Below, in pieces: positions 53,351 through 62,730 of a stretch of DNA of 64,000 nucleotides. Numbering within the stretch: the stretch's first letter is position 1; every line of letters begins with the position of its first letter. The stretch spans positions 218,067 through 282,066 of the forward strand of contig NZ_CAKMMF010000002.1 in NCBI RefSeq assembly GCF_927798095.1, read 5' to 3'. The translations under genes and the position numbers were made by a program. The stretch comes from Paenibacillus plantiphilus (GTDB lineage: Bacteria > Bacillota > Bacilli > Paenibacillales > Paenibacillaceae). A model generated the notes under the pieces. The model was not told the origin of the DNA. It saw only the letters and a program-made list of their open reading frames with translations, and ran no database searches.

Positions 53351-55513
53351 ATGATTGTTTACGACGGACCTATCAATGTGCTGCTAGTAGACGACCATCG
53401 CGATAATCTGCTGGCCTTGGAAGCTGTACTGGGGGATTTGAACTACAATCTTGTCAAATGTCTGTCCGGCGAAGAGGCGCTTCGTTGTCTGCTTAAGGAT
53501 GAATTCGCCGTTATTCTGCTGGATGTGCAGATGCCGGAGATGGATGGCTTCGAGACAGCGCGGCTTATTAAGTCGCGGAAGAAAACGCAGGAAGTGCCCA
53601 TTATCTTCATCTCTGCAACGAGCAACGAAACCGAGCATTTCTTTACCGGGTACGAGGCCGGGGCGATCGACTATATGCTGAAGCCATTCGTACCGCAAAT
53701 TTTGCGGAGCAAGATCGAAGGCTTCGTCCGATTGTATGTCAACAGCAAGACGCTGCAGCTTCAGACAGAGATGCTTCATCAGAAGACTCAGGAACTGGAG
53801 CAGATCAATCGCGAGCTGAGACAAACCGCTTATCAGCTAACCAAAACGCAGGCTCTCGCCCGCGTCATTCAAGAGACGAGCGGCGATACGATGATGACCT
53901 TCGACGCTGAAGGCACGATTCTGACGATTAATCCGGCCGTAACAGCAATGTTCGGCTACGACGAGGATGAGGTGCTGGGGCAGCCGATCAAGCTGCTGCT
54001 GCCCTCCTTCTGCTGCGAGGCCTTCGACGAGCAGATGGGCAGTGAAGCAGGCGATCCGGCCATTGGTGTCCGGTTCGAGCTGGAGCCCGTGCGCAAGAAC
54101 GGCAGCGTCTTCCCGGCGGAGGTTCAAATGGGGGTCGCCATCATTGATGCGGAGCGGATCTACGCCTGCACGATCTGTGATATGACAGAGCGCAAGCAGT
54201 TCGAGCAGGATTTGATGGCCGCCAAGGATACAGCAGAAATCGCTGCGAGGGCGAAGACGAACTTCCTTGCCATGGTCAGTCACGAAATCCGCACACCTAT
54301 GAACGGGGTATTGGGCATGACGAACCTGCTGCTGGATACCACGCTTGATGAAGAGCAGCGTGAATATGCAGATATTATCCGCAAAAGCGGCGATGCATTG
54401 ATGTCCGTCATTAACGACATTCTCGATTATGCCAAGATCGAAGCCGGCAAGCTGGAGCTTGAGGAGCTTCCCTTCAGGCTCGACCTCATTGTCGCGGAAA
54501 CTTTCGAGCTGTTCCTGCCGAGCTCCAAGCCATGCGGACTGGAGCTGACCTGCCATCTGGACCCGTCGCTGCCTCTATCACTGGTCGGTGATGGCCTTAA
54601 GCTCAGACAAATTCTCATCAACCTCGTAGGCAATGCCGTAAAATTCACCTCAGAGGGCAGCATCACAGTCAGCGCCAAATTGCTTGCGGAGCATGGAGAG
54701 GCAATCGTGCTTGAATTTACAGTGAAGGATACAGGCGTCGGCATTCCGGAGGATAAGCTGCCTCTGCTGTTCCAGCCGTTCACCCAGGTTGATGCTTCCT
54801 TAACGCGTCAGTATAACGGAACAGGACTAGGCCTTGCCATTTGCAAAAATCTCGTTGAGCTTATGAGCGGCACTATAGAAGTGGAGTCGGAATTTCAGAA
54901 GGGCACTACTTTCCGGTTTTCAGTCATGTTCAGCCGTCACGATGATACCCCCTCTTCGGAAGAAAATGCTTCCCATGGAGCCCCTGCGAAAATTGGCAAT
55001 GCGCAGCCGCAGCAGCTCCTTTCAAGAGAGGGCAACAAAAATAACGCCTCATACATATCCTTGCAGGAAGCGCTGGAGGAAACGTCCTGCGGCAGCGAGG
55101 AAGCAAGCGAGCTCTCCCGCGTACTTATTGTGGATGATAACGAAGTGAATCAACGGTTAACGCAGCGTCTGCTGGGCAAGCTTGGGGTTGCTGCGGATAT
55201 CGCTGACGATGGCAGCGTTGCGGTTAAGAAATCAGCCGCCAGCAGCTATGATTTGATTCTAATGGACATGCGCATGCCGGTCATGGATGGCTTGGAAGCG
55301 ACCAAGCGGGTATTGGCGGAATCCAAGCACGGCAAGCAGCCGATTATTGTCGCTATGACGGCCAATGCGCTGCCAACTGACCGCGAACGCTGTCTGGATG
55401 CAGGCATGACGGACTTTCTGACGAAACCAATCCAATTCGAGACTGTCGTCAACCTGCTGAAGCAGCACGGAATTCTAGCGCCTACAGCCAATAAGCAGCC
55501 GACTTCATCCTAG
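53351..55513 (+). CDS. Hybrid histidine kinase: receiver, PAS, HisKA, HATPase, receiver
   Basis: A 720-residue soluble kinase. N-terminal receiver with Asp58 (ILLDVQMPEMDG), coiled coil, PAS (about 165-285), HisKA with His311 (LAMVSHEIRTPMNG), HATPase (GTGLGLAICKNLV) and C-terminal receiver with Asp639. No transmembrane segment, so it probably takes its input through the N-terminal receiver from the neighbouring kinase or through PAS. It starts 19 bases after cheR. A terminator overlaps its stop codon. Confidence 0.93.
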   Translation: MIVYDGPINVLLVDDHRDNLLALEAVLGDLNYNLVKCLSGEEALRCLLKDEFAVILLDVQMPEMDGFETARLIKSRKKTQEVPIIFISATSNETEHFFTGYEAGAIDYMLKPFVPQILRSKIEGFVRLYVNSKTLQLQTEMLHQKTQELEQINRELRQTAYQLTKTQALARVIQETSGDTMMTFDAEGTILTINPAVTAMFGYDEDEVLGQPIKLLLPSFCCEAFDEQMGSEAGDPAIGVRFELEPVRKNGSVFPAEVQMGVAIIDAERIYACTICDMTERKQFEQDLMAAKDTAEIAARAKTNFLAMVSHEIRTPMNGVLGMTNLLLDTTLDEEQREYADIIRKSGDALMSVINDILDYAKIEAGKLELEELPFRLDLIVAETFELFLPSSKPCGLELTCHLDPSLPLSLVGDGLKLRQILINLVGNAVKFTSEGSITVSAKLLAEHGEAIVLEFTVKDTGVGIPEDKLPLLFQPFTQVDASLTRQYNGTGLGLAICKNLVELMSGTIEVESEFQKGTTFRFSVMFSRHDDTPSSEENASHGAPAKIGNAQPQQLLSREGNKNNASYISLQEALEETSCGSEEASELSRVLIVDDNEVNQRLTQRLLGKLGVAADIADDGSVAVKKSAASSYDLILMDMRMPVMDGLEATKRVLAESKHGKQPIIVAMTANALPTDRERCLDAGMTDFLTKPIQFETVVNLLKQHGILAPTANKQPTSS

Positions 55514-55535
55514 CATGAAATCGGCTGCTTCGCTG
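55493..55535 (+). terminator. Terminator overlapping the second kinase stop codon
   Basis: AAGCAGCCGA with TCGGCTGCTT and TTCAT with ATGAA form one stem around the TAG stop, followed by CGCTGTTGCTTTT. Confidence 0.75.
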
Positions 55536-55558
55536 TTGCTTTTGCTGGTCGGCAGAGG

Positions 55559-55745
55559 CAGCTATCCGCGTTGCAGAGAAACCACTCCGGGAGGGCGGAT
55601 TTGGCTATCCGCGTTGCAGAGAGCCACTCCAAGGGACGGATGCGGCTATCCGCGTTGCAGAGAGCCACTCCAAGGGACGGATGCGGCATCCGCGCAGCTG
55701 CGGCTCTGCTAACGGTGACGGACGGCTATCCGCGCAGCAGAGACT
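55559..55745 (+). repeat. 41-43-bp tandem repeats between kinase and SDR genes
   Basis: GCTATCCGCGTTGCAGAGA recurs at 55561, 55604 and 55645; degenerate copies follow at about 55685 and 55725. The units at 55604 and 55645 differ by almost nothing over 41 bases. The last one reaches the SDR stop codon. Confidence 0.85.
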
Positions 55746-56607
55746 CTGCGCCGTCGATGTATATGTCGGTTCCAGTAATATGGCTCGATTCATCCGAGCC
55801 GAGGAACAGGACCAGACTGGCAACCTGTGATGGCTTGCCCGGTCCATCCTGCAGCGGCTGATCCCCCTCAGGGAATTCGACGGGAATAATGATCTCATCA
55901 AGCTCCGGCTTACGCTCGGTGCTCTCGTCAATGAGCGTGCTGATCGCTCCCGGACAAATGGCATTGACCCGGATATCATATTGCGCCAGCTCCAGCGCCG
56001 CCATCTTCATGAAAGCCACTTGCCCCGCCTTGGAGGTGCTGTAAGCGCTCATCCCGAAGTTCGAGAATACGCGATTGCCGTTAATTGAGCTTGTAATAAT
56101 AATGCTTCCTCCATTAGCCTTGAGCGGTGGCACTGCATATTTAACCGTCAGGAAAGTACCCTTCAAATTGATATCCAGCGTACGGCTCCATTCCTCCGGC
56201 GTCATCGTCTCAATCGGAGAGAGTGTGCCATTGACGCCTGCATTGGCGAAAAGAATATCCATCCTCCCCCACTTCTCCAGAATCTGTGCCACTGCCTGCT
56301 CCATATCTTCCGGCTTCGATATATCGGCGCTGATCGCTATCGCCTCTCCACCTGCGCTCTCGATTCGCCTGCGCACCTCGACAAGCCGCTCCATCTCCCG
56401 ATCTAAAAGCGCAACTTTAGCACCCTCCTCCGCCAATCGAAATGCTGAAGCACGCCCGATCCCCGCGCCAGCTCCAGTAACCAGTGCGACTTTATGCTGT
56501 ACTCTGCCAACCGGGTTAGATAGAGATCGCGGTTGCGGGCTCGATTGTGAGCTAGATTGAGATCGCAGTTGCGAGTGTGATTGCGAGTTCGATTGAGAAT
56601 GTGCCAT
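55726..56607 (-). CDS. Short-chain dehydrogenase/reductase with Ser/Gln-rich N-terminal tail
   Basis: A 293-residue classical SDR. The first about 30 residues are an unusual tail of Ser-Gln repeats (SQSNSQSHSQLRSQSSSQSS), then TGAGAGIGRASA (cofactor loop), NAGVNG, ITSSINGNRVFS and YSTSK (catalytic Tyr and Lys). An Asp/Arg after the second strand (LLDREMERL) suggests NAD. Substrate unknown. AGGAGG lies ten bases before the ATG at 56607. An upstream in-frame extension lacks similarity and is not used. Confidence 0.88.
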   Translation of the reverse strand: MAHSQSNSQSHSQLRSQSSSQSSPQPRSLSNPVGRVQHKVALVTGAGAGIGRASAFRLAEEGAKVALLDREMERLVEVRRRIESAGGEAIAISADISKPEDMEQAVAQILEKWGRMDILFANAGVNGTLSPIETMTPEEWSRTLDINLKGTFLTVKYAVPPLKANGGSIIITSSINGNRVFSNFGMSAYSTSKAGQVAFMKMAALELAQYDIRVNAICPGAISTLIDESTERKPELDEIIIPVEFPEGDQPLQDGPGKPSQVASLVLFLGSDESSHITGTDIYIDGAESLLRG

Positions 56608-57115
56608 TTTTGAACAGCCTCCTACAATGAGCAAAGTGTATTGCTCTCTCTTACCCTTCTGTTCGCAGCCAAAAACAGCTCGTTCCTTGCGGTTCTCTTC
56701 AGTGTCAGCGCACAGATTCATTGCGCGCGGTGCGCTGTAAGGCTGGAAGCCGCCTAATAGCGGACAAGGGGCCATCGACACTGCACGGACTTGTGCTGAT
56801 CAAGCATGAAGCTTGATGAGTGGTATCGGACTGCAAGTTTCATGCTTATGACAATCGACTCATCGCCTTCATATGCGGTATCGGGCTGAATGTTCCACCC
56901 TTATGACAATCGACTCATCGCCTCGATATGCGATATAATGTGTGAGATTCTAGATGCAGTCCCACTTCGAGCGTTCAACTTAGAAAGAAGCCTCCGGCTC
57001 CACATATTCGTGGATTTGGAGGCTTCATGGTTTCATATTCGGGCCGGTATCATCGCTAATTCCCTTTGGAGACGGTCCCTTGAGGTTTCAAAACAATCAT
57101 AAAAGGAGCACGCAC
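56608..57115. other. 508-bp intergenic region with tandem duplication and hairpin
   Basis: No gene supported. A 55-bp unit (GTATCGG...CTTATGACAATCGACTCATCGCCT) is duplicated at 56823-56932. A hairpin AAGCCTCC/GGAGGCTT lies at 56988-57026; its T-rich side (TTCTTTCT) is on the minus strand. Confidence 0.6.
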
Positions 57116-58090
57116 ATGTCTAAAACAGATAATCTGCTCGCCATTCTCTGGCTGCTCACCTCGCGCAAACGAATGACAGCCCCCCAGCTCGCAGAGGAGC
57201 TGGAAATGAGCGTTCGCACCGTTTATCGCTATATCGATGCACTATGCGCCAGCGGGGTCCCCATTGTCGCCGAATTCGGACGCGAAGGCGGATACAGCCT
57301 GCTCAGCCAGTTTGTAGAATCTCCGCTGTTCTTCGATGAAGATGAGCGCAAGGCGATCGTGCATGCCGCCATGTTTGCCCAGCAAGCCGGCTATCCTTAT
57401 GGAGATGCGCTGGAGCGATCCTTGAGCAAAATTAAACGGTACACCAATGAAGAACAGCTTGATGCGCTGGAGCGATATACACGCGGGTTCGACGTTCTGC
57501 CCCCTTTGGATGCTGCTCCTATTCATGACGAGCCCATTTTCCGTCAATTGGATGAGGCCATTGCGAATAATCGCACAGTTGCGATTACTTACCGCAAGGA
57601 GAACCAGACATCGACAGAGTCCCGCTCCATCAATCCCTATGGTTTTGTTCACTGGACGAACAAATGGTATGTCATCGCCTACTGCCAGCTTCGCTGCGCT
57701 GTTCGAAGCTTTCGAGTCGATCGCGTCATCGCCTTGAATCAGACCGACGAGGTGTTCGAGCGGCCGGAAGGCTTCTCTGCCGGCGACTACTTCACCGCCC
57801 AGTTCAAGCCGACCCTGCCTCTAGAAGGCACACTCACTACTGTTATCATCGAGGGCAAGCCTGATGCGATCAGACAATTATACAGCAGCAGATACTTGCG
57901 CTTCTATGTAACCAAGCGGACAGATGATATGGTAACTTTTCAACTGGACAATGCACTGATGCATAAGTACTTGCCGAATATCCTCACTCAGTACGGCGAA
58001 CTCATTTGGGTAGTAGAGCCCCAATCGCTGCGGGAAACGCTGGCTAGCCACGTCTCAAATTTGCTGCGCTACTATCAATCCACACCCTAG
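57116..58090 (+). CDS. YafY-type HTH/WYL transcriptional regulator
   Basis: A 324-residue DeoR-like regulator. N-terminal winged helix (TAPQLAEELEMSVRTVYRYI, residues about 22-41), then GREGGYSLL, and a WYL domain (INPYGFVHWTNKWYVIAYC with FRVDRVIAL). WYL domains often bind small ligands or nucleic acid. AAAGGAG precedes the ATG. It is divergent from the SDR gene and could control it (inference); the region between carries the tandem duplication. Confidence 0.88.
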   Translation: MSKTDNLLAILWLLTSRKRMTAPQLAEELEMSVRTVYRYIDALCASGVPIVAEFGREGGYSLLSQFVESPLFFDEDERKAIVHAAMFAQQAGYPYGDALERSLSKIKRYTNEEQLDALERYTRGFDVLPPLDAAPIHDEPIFRQLDEAIANNRTVAITYRKENQTSTESRSINPYGFVHWTNKWYVIAYCQLRCAVRSFRVDRVIALNQTDEVFERPEGFSAGDYFTAQFKPTLPLEGTLTTVIIEGKPDAIRQLYSSRYLRFYVTKRTDDMVTFQLDNALMHKYLPNILTQYGELIWVVEPQSLRETLASHVSNLLRYYQSTP

Positions 58091-58341
58091 AAGAAGCTCT
58101 GGCTCTCTGTGAATCACATACACACTGCGGGGAGTTCAGGCTTGCTTCCACCGCCCAGGCGGCAGGCGCCGCAACGTGTGCGGCGTTATACGCTGGACGA
58201 CAGAGCGGAGCAGGGGGAATCGTTTTGGAGAAGCGCCAGCGATCACAAGAGCCTTCCCCTGCGCAGCGGCCGTTTGGTTGTTCAATAGCGCGCGGCAAGC
58301 TGCCGATTTCCTCTGCCGCTATGAGCGGACGCGACAAGCTT

Positions 58342-58929
58342 TTACCGAAAAGATATGTTCTCGGCAGTCTCAGCAGCGCTGTTCCGCAGCCCATCCTTCA
58401 CGGGATTGATTGAGCTCATTAATTCTTGAATATATTCCACAGTGGACAATTCGCCGAGAATTCGCTCCTGCAGGATTCCGTTCTCGTCCACAAGGAAAGT
58501 AACGGGTATGGGCCCGACTTTATAAGCCGCGACAACATCGCCGTCAGCATCCATCAACACGGGAAAATCGATCCCATATTTCTCAACAAAGGCGCTGACA
58601 GAAACCGGCGATTCCGGGAGGTTGACCGCTAATATTTCCACATCATCCGGCTTGCTGCGGTAAGCCTCATTCATGCGCGGCATCTCCTTCTCGCATGGTC
58701 CGCACCACGTACCCCAGAAGTTAATAATGACACCCTTGCCCCGATAATCCTTCAGCTCTACAGCTTCGCCCTCCATATTCACAAGCGTGAAATCCGGCAC
58801 GGCTTCACCGACCTTGATCAGATCCCCTTCCTTCTCCAGAAGCGGCTTCATAATCGCATAAGCAGCCGCTATCACCGCTATGAGCAGTATGACGGACTGA
58901 AGCGCTTTTCTCGCTTGACCAGCTGCCAC
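58342..58929 (-). CDS. resA: Thiol-disulfide oxidoreductase, ResA/TlpA type
   Basis: A 195-residue membrane-anchored thioredoxin-like protein. N-terminal hydrophobic anchor (LQSVILLIAVIAAAYAIM), then the domain with the active site WCGPC in INFWGTWCGPCEKEMP. ResA reduces apocytochrome c cysteines outside the membrane. Electrons come from CcdA, encoded directly upstream 15 bases away. GTG start after GGAGGTGAGA. The C-terminal 15-20 residues exceed the usual family end. Confidence 0.9.
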   Translation of the reverse strand: MAAGQARKALQSVILLIAVIAAAYAIMKPLLEKEGDLIKVGEAVPDFTLVNMEGEAVELKDYRGKGVIINFWGTWCGPCEKEMPRMNEAYRSKPDDVEILAVNLPESPVSVSAFVEKYGIDFPVLMDADGDVVAAYKVGPIPVTFLVDENGILQERILGELSTVEYIQELMSSINPVKDGLRNSAAETAENISFR

Positions 58930-58944
58930 AATCTCACCTCCGTA

Positions 58945-59652
58945 TTATCCGGTCACATTCATAACCTTTTGGAACCATATATTGATTGCCACCATTTTAT
59001 CCAGATACAGCAATACAGCGAGTATAAGCATACACAGCCCGCCAAGCTTCATGAACATGGCGCTATATTTCAGAATCCATTTCAACCGGCCCACGAAGAA
59101 GGCCATGAGCAGAAACGGGATGCCAAAGCCGAGCGAGTACGCTGTGATATTAATGAACATTTGACCAGGGTAGACGATGTTGGCATAAATAATCGCACCG
59201 AAAATCGGACCTATGCAAGGTGTCCATCCCGCAGCAAAAATAATCCCGACAAGCAGCGAGCTCATCGCACCGTTCTTCTTACGCTTGAACGGCAGCCGGA
59301 ACTCTTTCATTAATAATTTGGGCTGGAAAATACCGAGCATGAATAGACCCATCAGCCCTATGAATATAGCGCCCAGCATACGTATAACGTCGCTATATGC
59401 AAAGAATACATCACCGATTAAACTGGCTGAGTAGCCCAGCACGTAATAAATAAGCGAGAATCCAACCAGAAACAACGAGGCATTCATCAGAATGATCCGC
59501 GAGAAGCCCTTGGAGCTGGCCTCTTGCAGCTCTTTGACCGACATTCCTGTTATATAGGATAGAAATGACGGGTAGAGCGGCAATGTGCAAGGAGAGATAA
59601 AGGCCAGTAATCCACCGCTAAAAGCCAACCAGAGTGTTACGTTGTCTGCCAC
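58945..59652 (-). CDS. ccdA: Cytochrome c biogenesis protein CcdA
   Basis: A 235-residue membrane protein with six helices. Both conserved cysteines are present in the motifs FISPCTLPLYPSF and GWTPCIGPIFG. It passes electrons from cytosolic thioredoxin to extracellular acceptors such as ResA. ccdA and resA form a tight pair here; no cytochrome synthetase genes (resBC) follow in the window. Confidence 0.93.
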   Translation of the reverse strand: MADNVTLWLAFSGGLLAFISPCTLPLYPSFLSYITGMSVKELQEASSKGFSRIILMNASLFLVGFSLIYYVLGYSASLIGDVFFAYSDVIRMLGAIFIGLMGLFMLGIFQPKLLMKEFRLPFKRKKNGAMSSLLVGIIFAAGWTPCIGPIFGAIIYANIVYPGQMFINITAYSLGFGIPFLLMAFFVGRLKWILKYSAMFMKLGGLCMLILAVLLYLDKMVAINIWFQKVMNVTG

Positions 59653-59837
59653 TTGTCATCTCCTCTCGCGCAGTTCAACGATCCTATTCACGCCAGTAAT
59701 TTGTTGTTGCATAGCCATATGATACCGTTCGCCTTTTTCGTTATCAATGTGAATTGGATCGGCTTTGTTACTATTTGTTGACATCTTCATATATTTGTCA
59801 GCATGAGGGGCCCCTGACTAATGATTCACGGCAAAAA

Positions 59838-59868
59838 GAGCGGCCTCAGCATGTTTGGCTGAAGCCGC
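59838..59868 (-). terminator. Terminator after pdaA
   Basis: Minus strand GGCGGC-TT-CAGC pairs with GCTG-AG-GCCGC, followed by TCTTTTTGCC. Confidence 0.8.
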
Positions 59869-59885
59869 CCTGTTGTTTTCGGGCT

Positions 59886-60722
59886 TTAATAATTTTTGCT
59901 GGTGAGCTGGTGCAGGCTCTTGAATTCATAGCCCTTCTGCCGTGCAGCATCAATAATACTGCCAAGTGCATCTGCATTATCCTTGGAGACAGCGTGCAGC
60001 AGAATGACCGCCCCAGGATGAAGCTGCTCCATCACCTTCGTGTAGGCATAGTTCGACCCTCGCTGGACTTTCGTATCCCAGTCCTTGTAGGCGACAGACC
60101 AAAAGACGCTTGTATACCCGGATTCCTTGCTCACCGCCAGCACCCGGTCATTAAATATCCCTCTCGGCGGACGCAGATAGTGCATCTCCTGCTGGCCAGT
60201 CAATTGAACAACTGCCTGCTTTACTTTTCCCAGCTCGTTGCTGATTTGCTCCCGCGTAAGTCCGCTCATATCCGGGTGGCTCCATGAATGGTTTCCGATC
60301 AGATGCCCTTCGCTCACCATTCGCTTGACCAGCTCTGGCTGATCCTTGATGTAGTGGCCTGTTATGAAAAATATGGAGGGGACCTTCTTCTCCTTCAATA
60401 CATCCAGCACGCGGCTTGTATAACCGTTCTCGTACCCGTTGTCGAACGTAAGATACAGCTCCTTCTTGGTGCTGTCGCCAAGAAAGATTGCGCCATTCTT
60501 CCGGAGCACGCCCTGGAACCCCTCTTCGGCGATAGAAGGCAGAGCTCCGTTCACGCTCCTCTTGAAGCCGAAATGAAACGCACCGCCCGGAGCAGACCCG
60601 GCGGCCCGTATTTCCGCTGCCACTGCGGTTGTTGGTTCAGCTGCAATGACAGCCGTGCAGAAAACAGCTATTGCACATGCAACAGCTAACAGGTAGTTGC
60701 TATGCTTCCTAGTCAGTTTCAT
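59886..60722 (-). CDS. pdaA: Delta-lactam-biosynthetic polysaccharide deacetylase, PdaA-like
   Basis: A 278-residue exported NodB-family deacetylase. Signal peptide at the N-terminus, then TFDNGYENGYT (the PdaA form of motif 1), NHSWSHPDMS (metal His), LRPPRGIF and a late ILLHAVS. In Bacillus PdaA removes the N-acetyl group of muramic acid so that spore cortex muramic-delta-lactam can form. This supports a spore former. The start at 60722 follows AAAAGGAAG; an upstream GTG lacks a binding site. Confidence 0.92.
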   Translation of the reverse strand: MKLTRKHSNYLLAVACAIAVFCTAVIAAEPTTAVAAEIRAAGSAPGGAFHFGFKRSVNGALPSIAEEGFQGVLRKNGAIFLGDSTKKELYLTFDNGYENGYTSRVLDVLKEKKVPSIFFITGHYIKDQPELVKRMVSEGHLIGNHSWSHPDMSGLTREQISNELGKVKQAVVQLTGQQEMHYLRPPRGIFNDRVLAVSKESGYTSVFWSVAYKDWDTKVQRGSNYAYTKVMEQLHPGAVILLHAVSKDNADALGSIIDAARQKGYEFKSLHQLTSKNY

Positions 60723-60894
60723 CCACTTCCTTTTCACTTCATGTAAGTACTATTTCACAACAAAGGAAAAGTTATGTGCGGGTTGCACAATCTGTGCGGG
60801 TTGCACAAGCTGCCACGGCTGTATAAAGGAAGATCGCCCCTGCCCTCGTCATCTCAGACAAAGGGAGGGGCGATCAGTTGCCGCCGTATGATGT

Positions 60895-62730
60895 TTAGCG
60901 AGAACGAGGCTTGCTGCGGGACTGCGAACGGCCCTTGGAGCCAGCTCCGCCACCACGGTTGCCTTTGGATGCACCCGCACCAGCTTTCGGGCTTGTGCCC
61001 CAGCTTCGCGGTCCGCTTGGCGCTCGCTCGCCCGCGAAACTGCCGCGCTCGCCGCGTTGCGTGCGCTCACCAGCCCCGCTGCGCTCACCGCGTTGCGGGC
61101 GCTCCTGCTCTGTGCCGCCGCCCCGCACGCTTGCCGCCCGGCCACGCCCACCGCGCTGCGCGCCCCAGCTCTGCTCGCTGCCTGACGCTCGCTCGCCAGC
61201 GAAACTACCGCGTTCGCTCCGCTGCGGGCGCTCACTAGCTCCGCTGCGCTCACCGCGCTGCGGACGCTCCTGCTCTGCGCCGCCGCGCACGCTTGCCGTC
61301 CGGCCGCGTCCGCCGCGCTGCAGGCCCTTACCCCAGCTCTGCTCGCTGCTTGACGCTCGCTCGCCAGCGAAACCACCGCGCTCACCCCGCTGCGGGCGCT
61401 CACTAGCTCCGCTGCGCTCGCCGCGTTTCACGCCACTGCGTTCACCGCCTGCGCGGCGGTCACTGCCACGCGCGCTGCGTTCGCCGCCTGCGTCGCGGTT
61501 ACTGCCACGCGCGCCGCGCCCACCGCTCGCGCTACTGCGGTCACCGCGCCGCGAGCTGCGCCCACCGCCCGCGCTGCTGCGCTCACCGCCCGCGCTGCTG
61601 CGCTCGCTCTTCGGCTGTGTCCCGCCGCCTTCGCGAGGAATGGATTGATTGATCCCCTTCTCAATCGCCGCCAGCTCGGGCTTGTCCTTAGGAACGAAAA
61701 TCGTAATAGCCAAGCCTTTCTCACCCGCACGGCCCGTCCGGCCAATCCGGTGAATATAGCTCTCGGCATCATGCGGAATATCGTAATTGAACACATGTGT
61801 AACGCCCTCGACATCTAGTCCGCGCGCTGCTACATCCGTCGCAATAAGCAGGTGCAGCTTCGCATCGCGAAACCGCTTCATAACCTGCTCCCGCTTGGAC
61901 TGCGACAAATCACCGTGCAGCTCATCGCTATTGTAGCCAAGCGCCTGCAGATCCTCATTGAGCGACTTCGCCCGCTTTTTCGTCCGGCAGAAAATCAACC
62001 CCAAATACGGCTGCTGCTCGTCAATTAAGCGACAAAGCGTCGATTGCTTGCCGCGATCAGTCGTTTCCACGATGAGCTGGCGAATCGCTTTAACAGTCAC
62101 TTGCGGCGCCTTGACAGTAATATCCCTTGGATCACGCATAAACCGCGCCGCAAGCGATCTCACAAGCGTCGGCATCGTAGCCGAGAACAGCATCGTCTGA
62201 CGCTTATAGGGCAGTTGGCTGATGATCTCCTCCACTTCATTAAGGAAGCCCATGTGCAGCATTTGATCCGCTTCATCCAGTACAAGCATCTTCACTGCGC
62301 CAAGCGATATCGTCCCTCTGCGCATATGATCGAGCAGTCGGCCAGGTGTTGCAACTACCATATGAACACTGCGCTTCAGCTTATGCATCTGCGCTTCCAC
62401 GTCTTGACCGCCATACACCGCGAGCATGTTGCACTCGGCACGGGATGCCACCCATCGCTTAAGCTCTGCAGTAATCTGCAGCGCCAGCTCCCGTGTTGGC
62501 GTCAGGATCAGCCCTTGCAGCGCATCCTTGTTTCCATCTATCTTCTCCAGCATCGGCAGCAGAAAAGCGAGTGTTTTCCCTGTTCCCGTCTGCGCCTGAC
62601 AGATTACATCATGACCTTGCAAAATAACTGGTATCGAGCTCTCCTGAATCGGCGTCGCAACGTCAATTCCACCGCTGCGAAGCGCGGCAACCCGCTCCGA
62701 CGATATGCCCAGTTCTGTAAATCCCGCCAT
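60895..62730 (-). CDS. DEAD-box RNA helicase with long RG-rich repeat tail
   Basis: A 611-residue helicase. The core (about 1-380) has the Q motif, AQTGTGKT, PTRELALQ, DEAD, SAT and HRIGRTGRAG. The tail (about 380-611) is low-complexity: short RSSAGG/RGS/GGER units, then three imperfect 53-56-residue repeats (RGERSGASERPQ ... FAGERAS ... SEQSWG ... RGGRGR), then a KSRS-like basic end. RG tails bind RNA and favour condensates in other systems; a cold-shock or ribosome role as for CshA is likely. GAGGTG precedes the ATG. The tail is encoded by repetitive GC-rich DNA. Confidence 0.92.
   Translation of the reverse strand: MAGFTELGISSERVAALRSGGIDVATPIQESSIPVILQGHDVICQAQTGTGKTLAFLLPMLEKIDGNKDALQGLILTPTRELALQITAELKRWVASRAECNMLAVYGGQDVEAQMHKLKRSVHMVVATPGRLLDHMRRGTISLGAVKMLVLDEADQMLHMGFLNEVEEIISQLPYKRQTMLFSATMPTLVRSLAARFMRDPRDITVKAPQVTVKAIRQLIVETTDRGKQSTLCRLIDEQQPYLGLIFCRTKKRAKSLNEDLQALGYNSDELHGDLSQSKREQVMKRFRDAKLHLLIATDVAARGLDVEGVTHVFNYDIPHDAESYIHRIGRTGRAGEKGLAITIFVPKDKPELAAIEKGINQSIPREGGGTQPKSERSSAGGERSSAGGGRSSRRGDRSSASGGRGARGSNRDAGGERSARGSDRRAGGERSGVKRGERSGASERPQRGERGGFAGERASSSEQSWGKGLQRGGRGRTASVRGGAEQERPQRGERSGASERPQRSERGSFAGERASGSEQSWGAQRGGRGRAASVRGGGTEQERPQRGERSGAGERTQRGERGSFAGERAPSGPRSWGTSPKAGAGASKGNRGGGAGSKGRSQSRSKPRSR

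Noticed and set aside
60911..61648. Plus-strand Arg/Pro-rich frame of 245 codons
   Set aside because: Antisense shadow of the GC-rich helicase tail.
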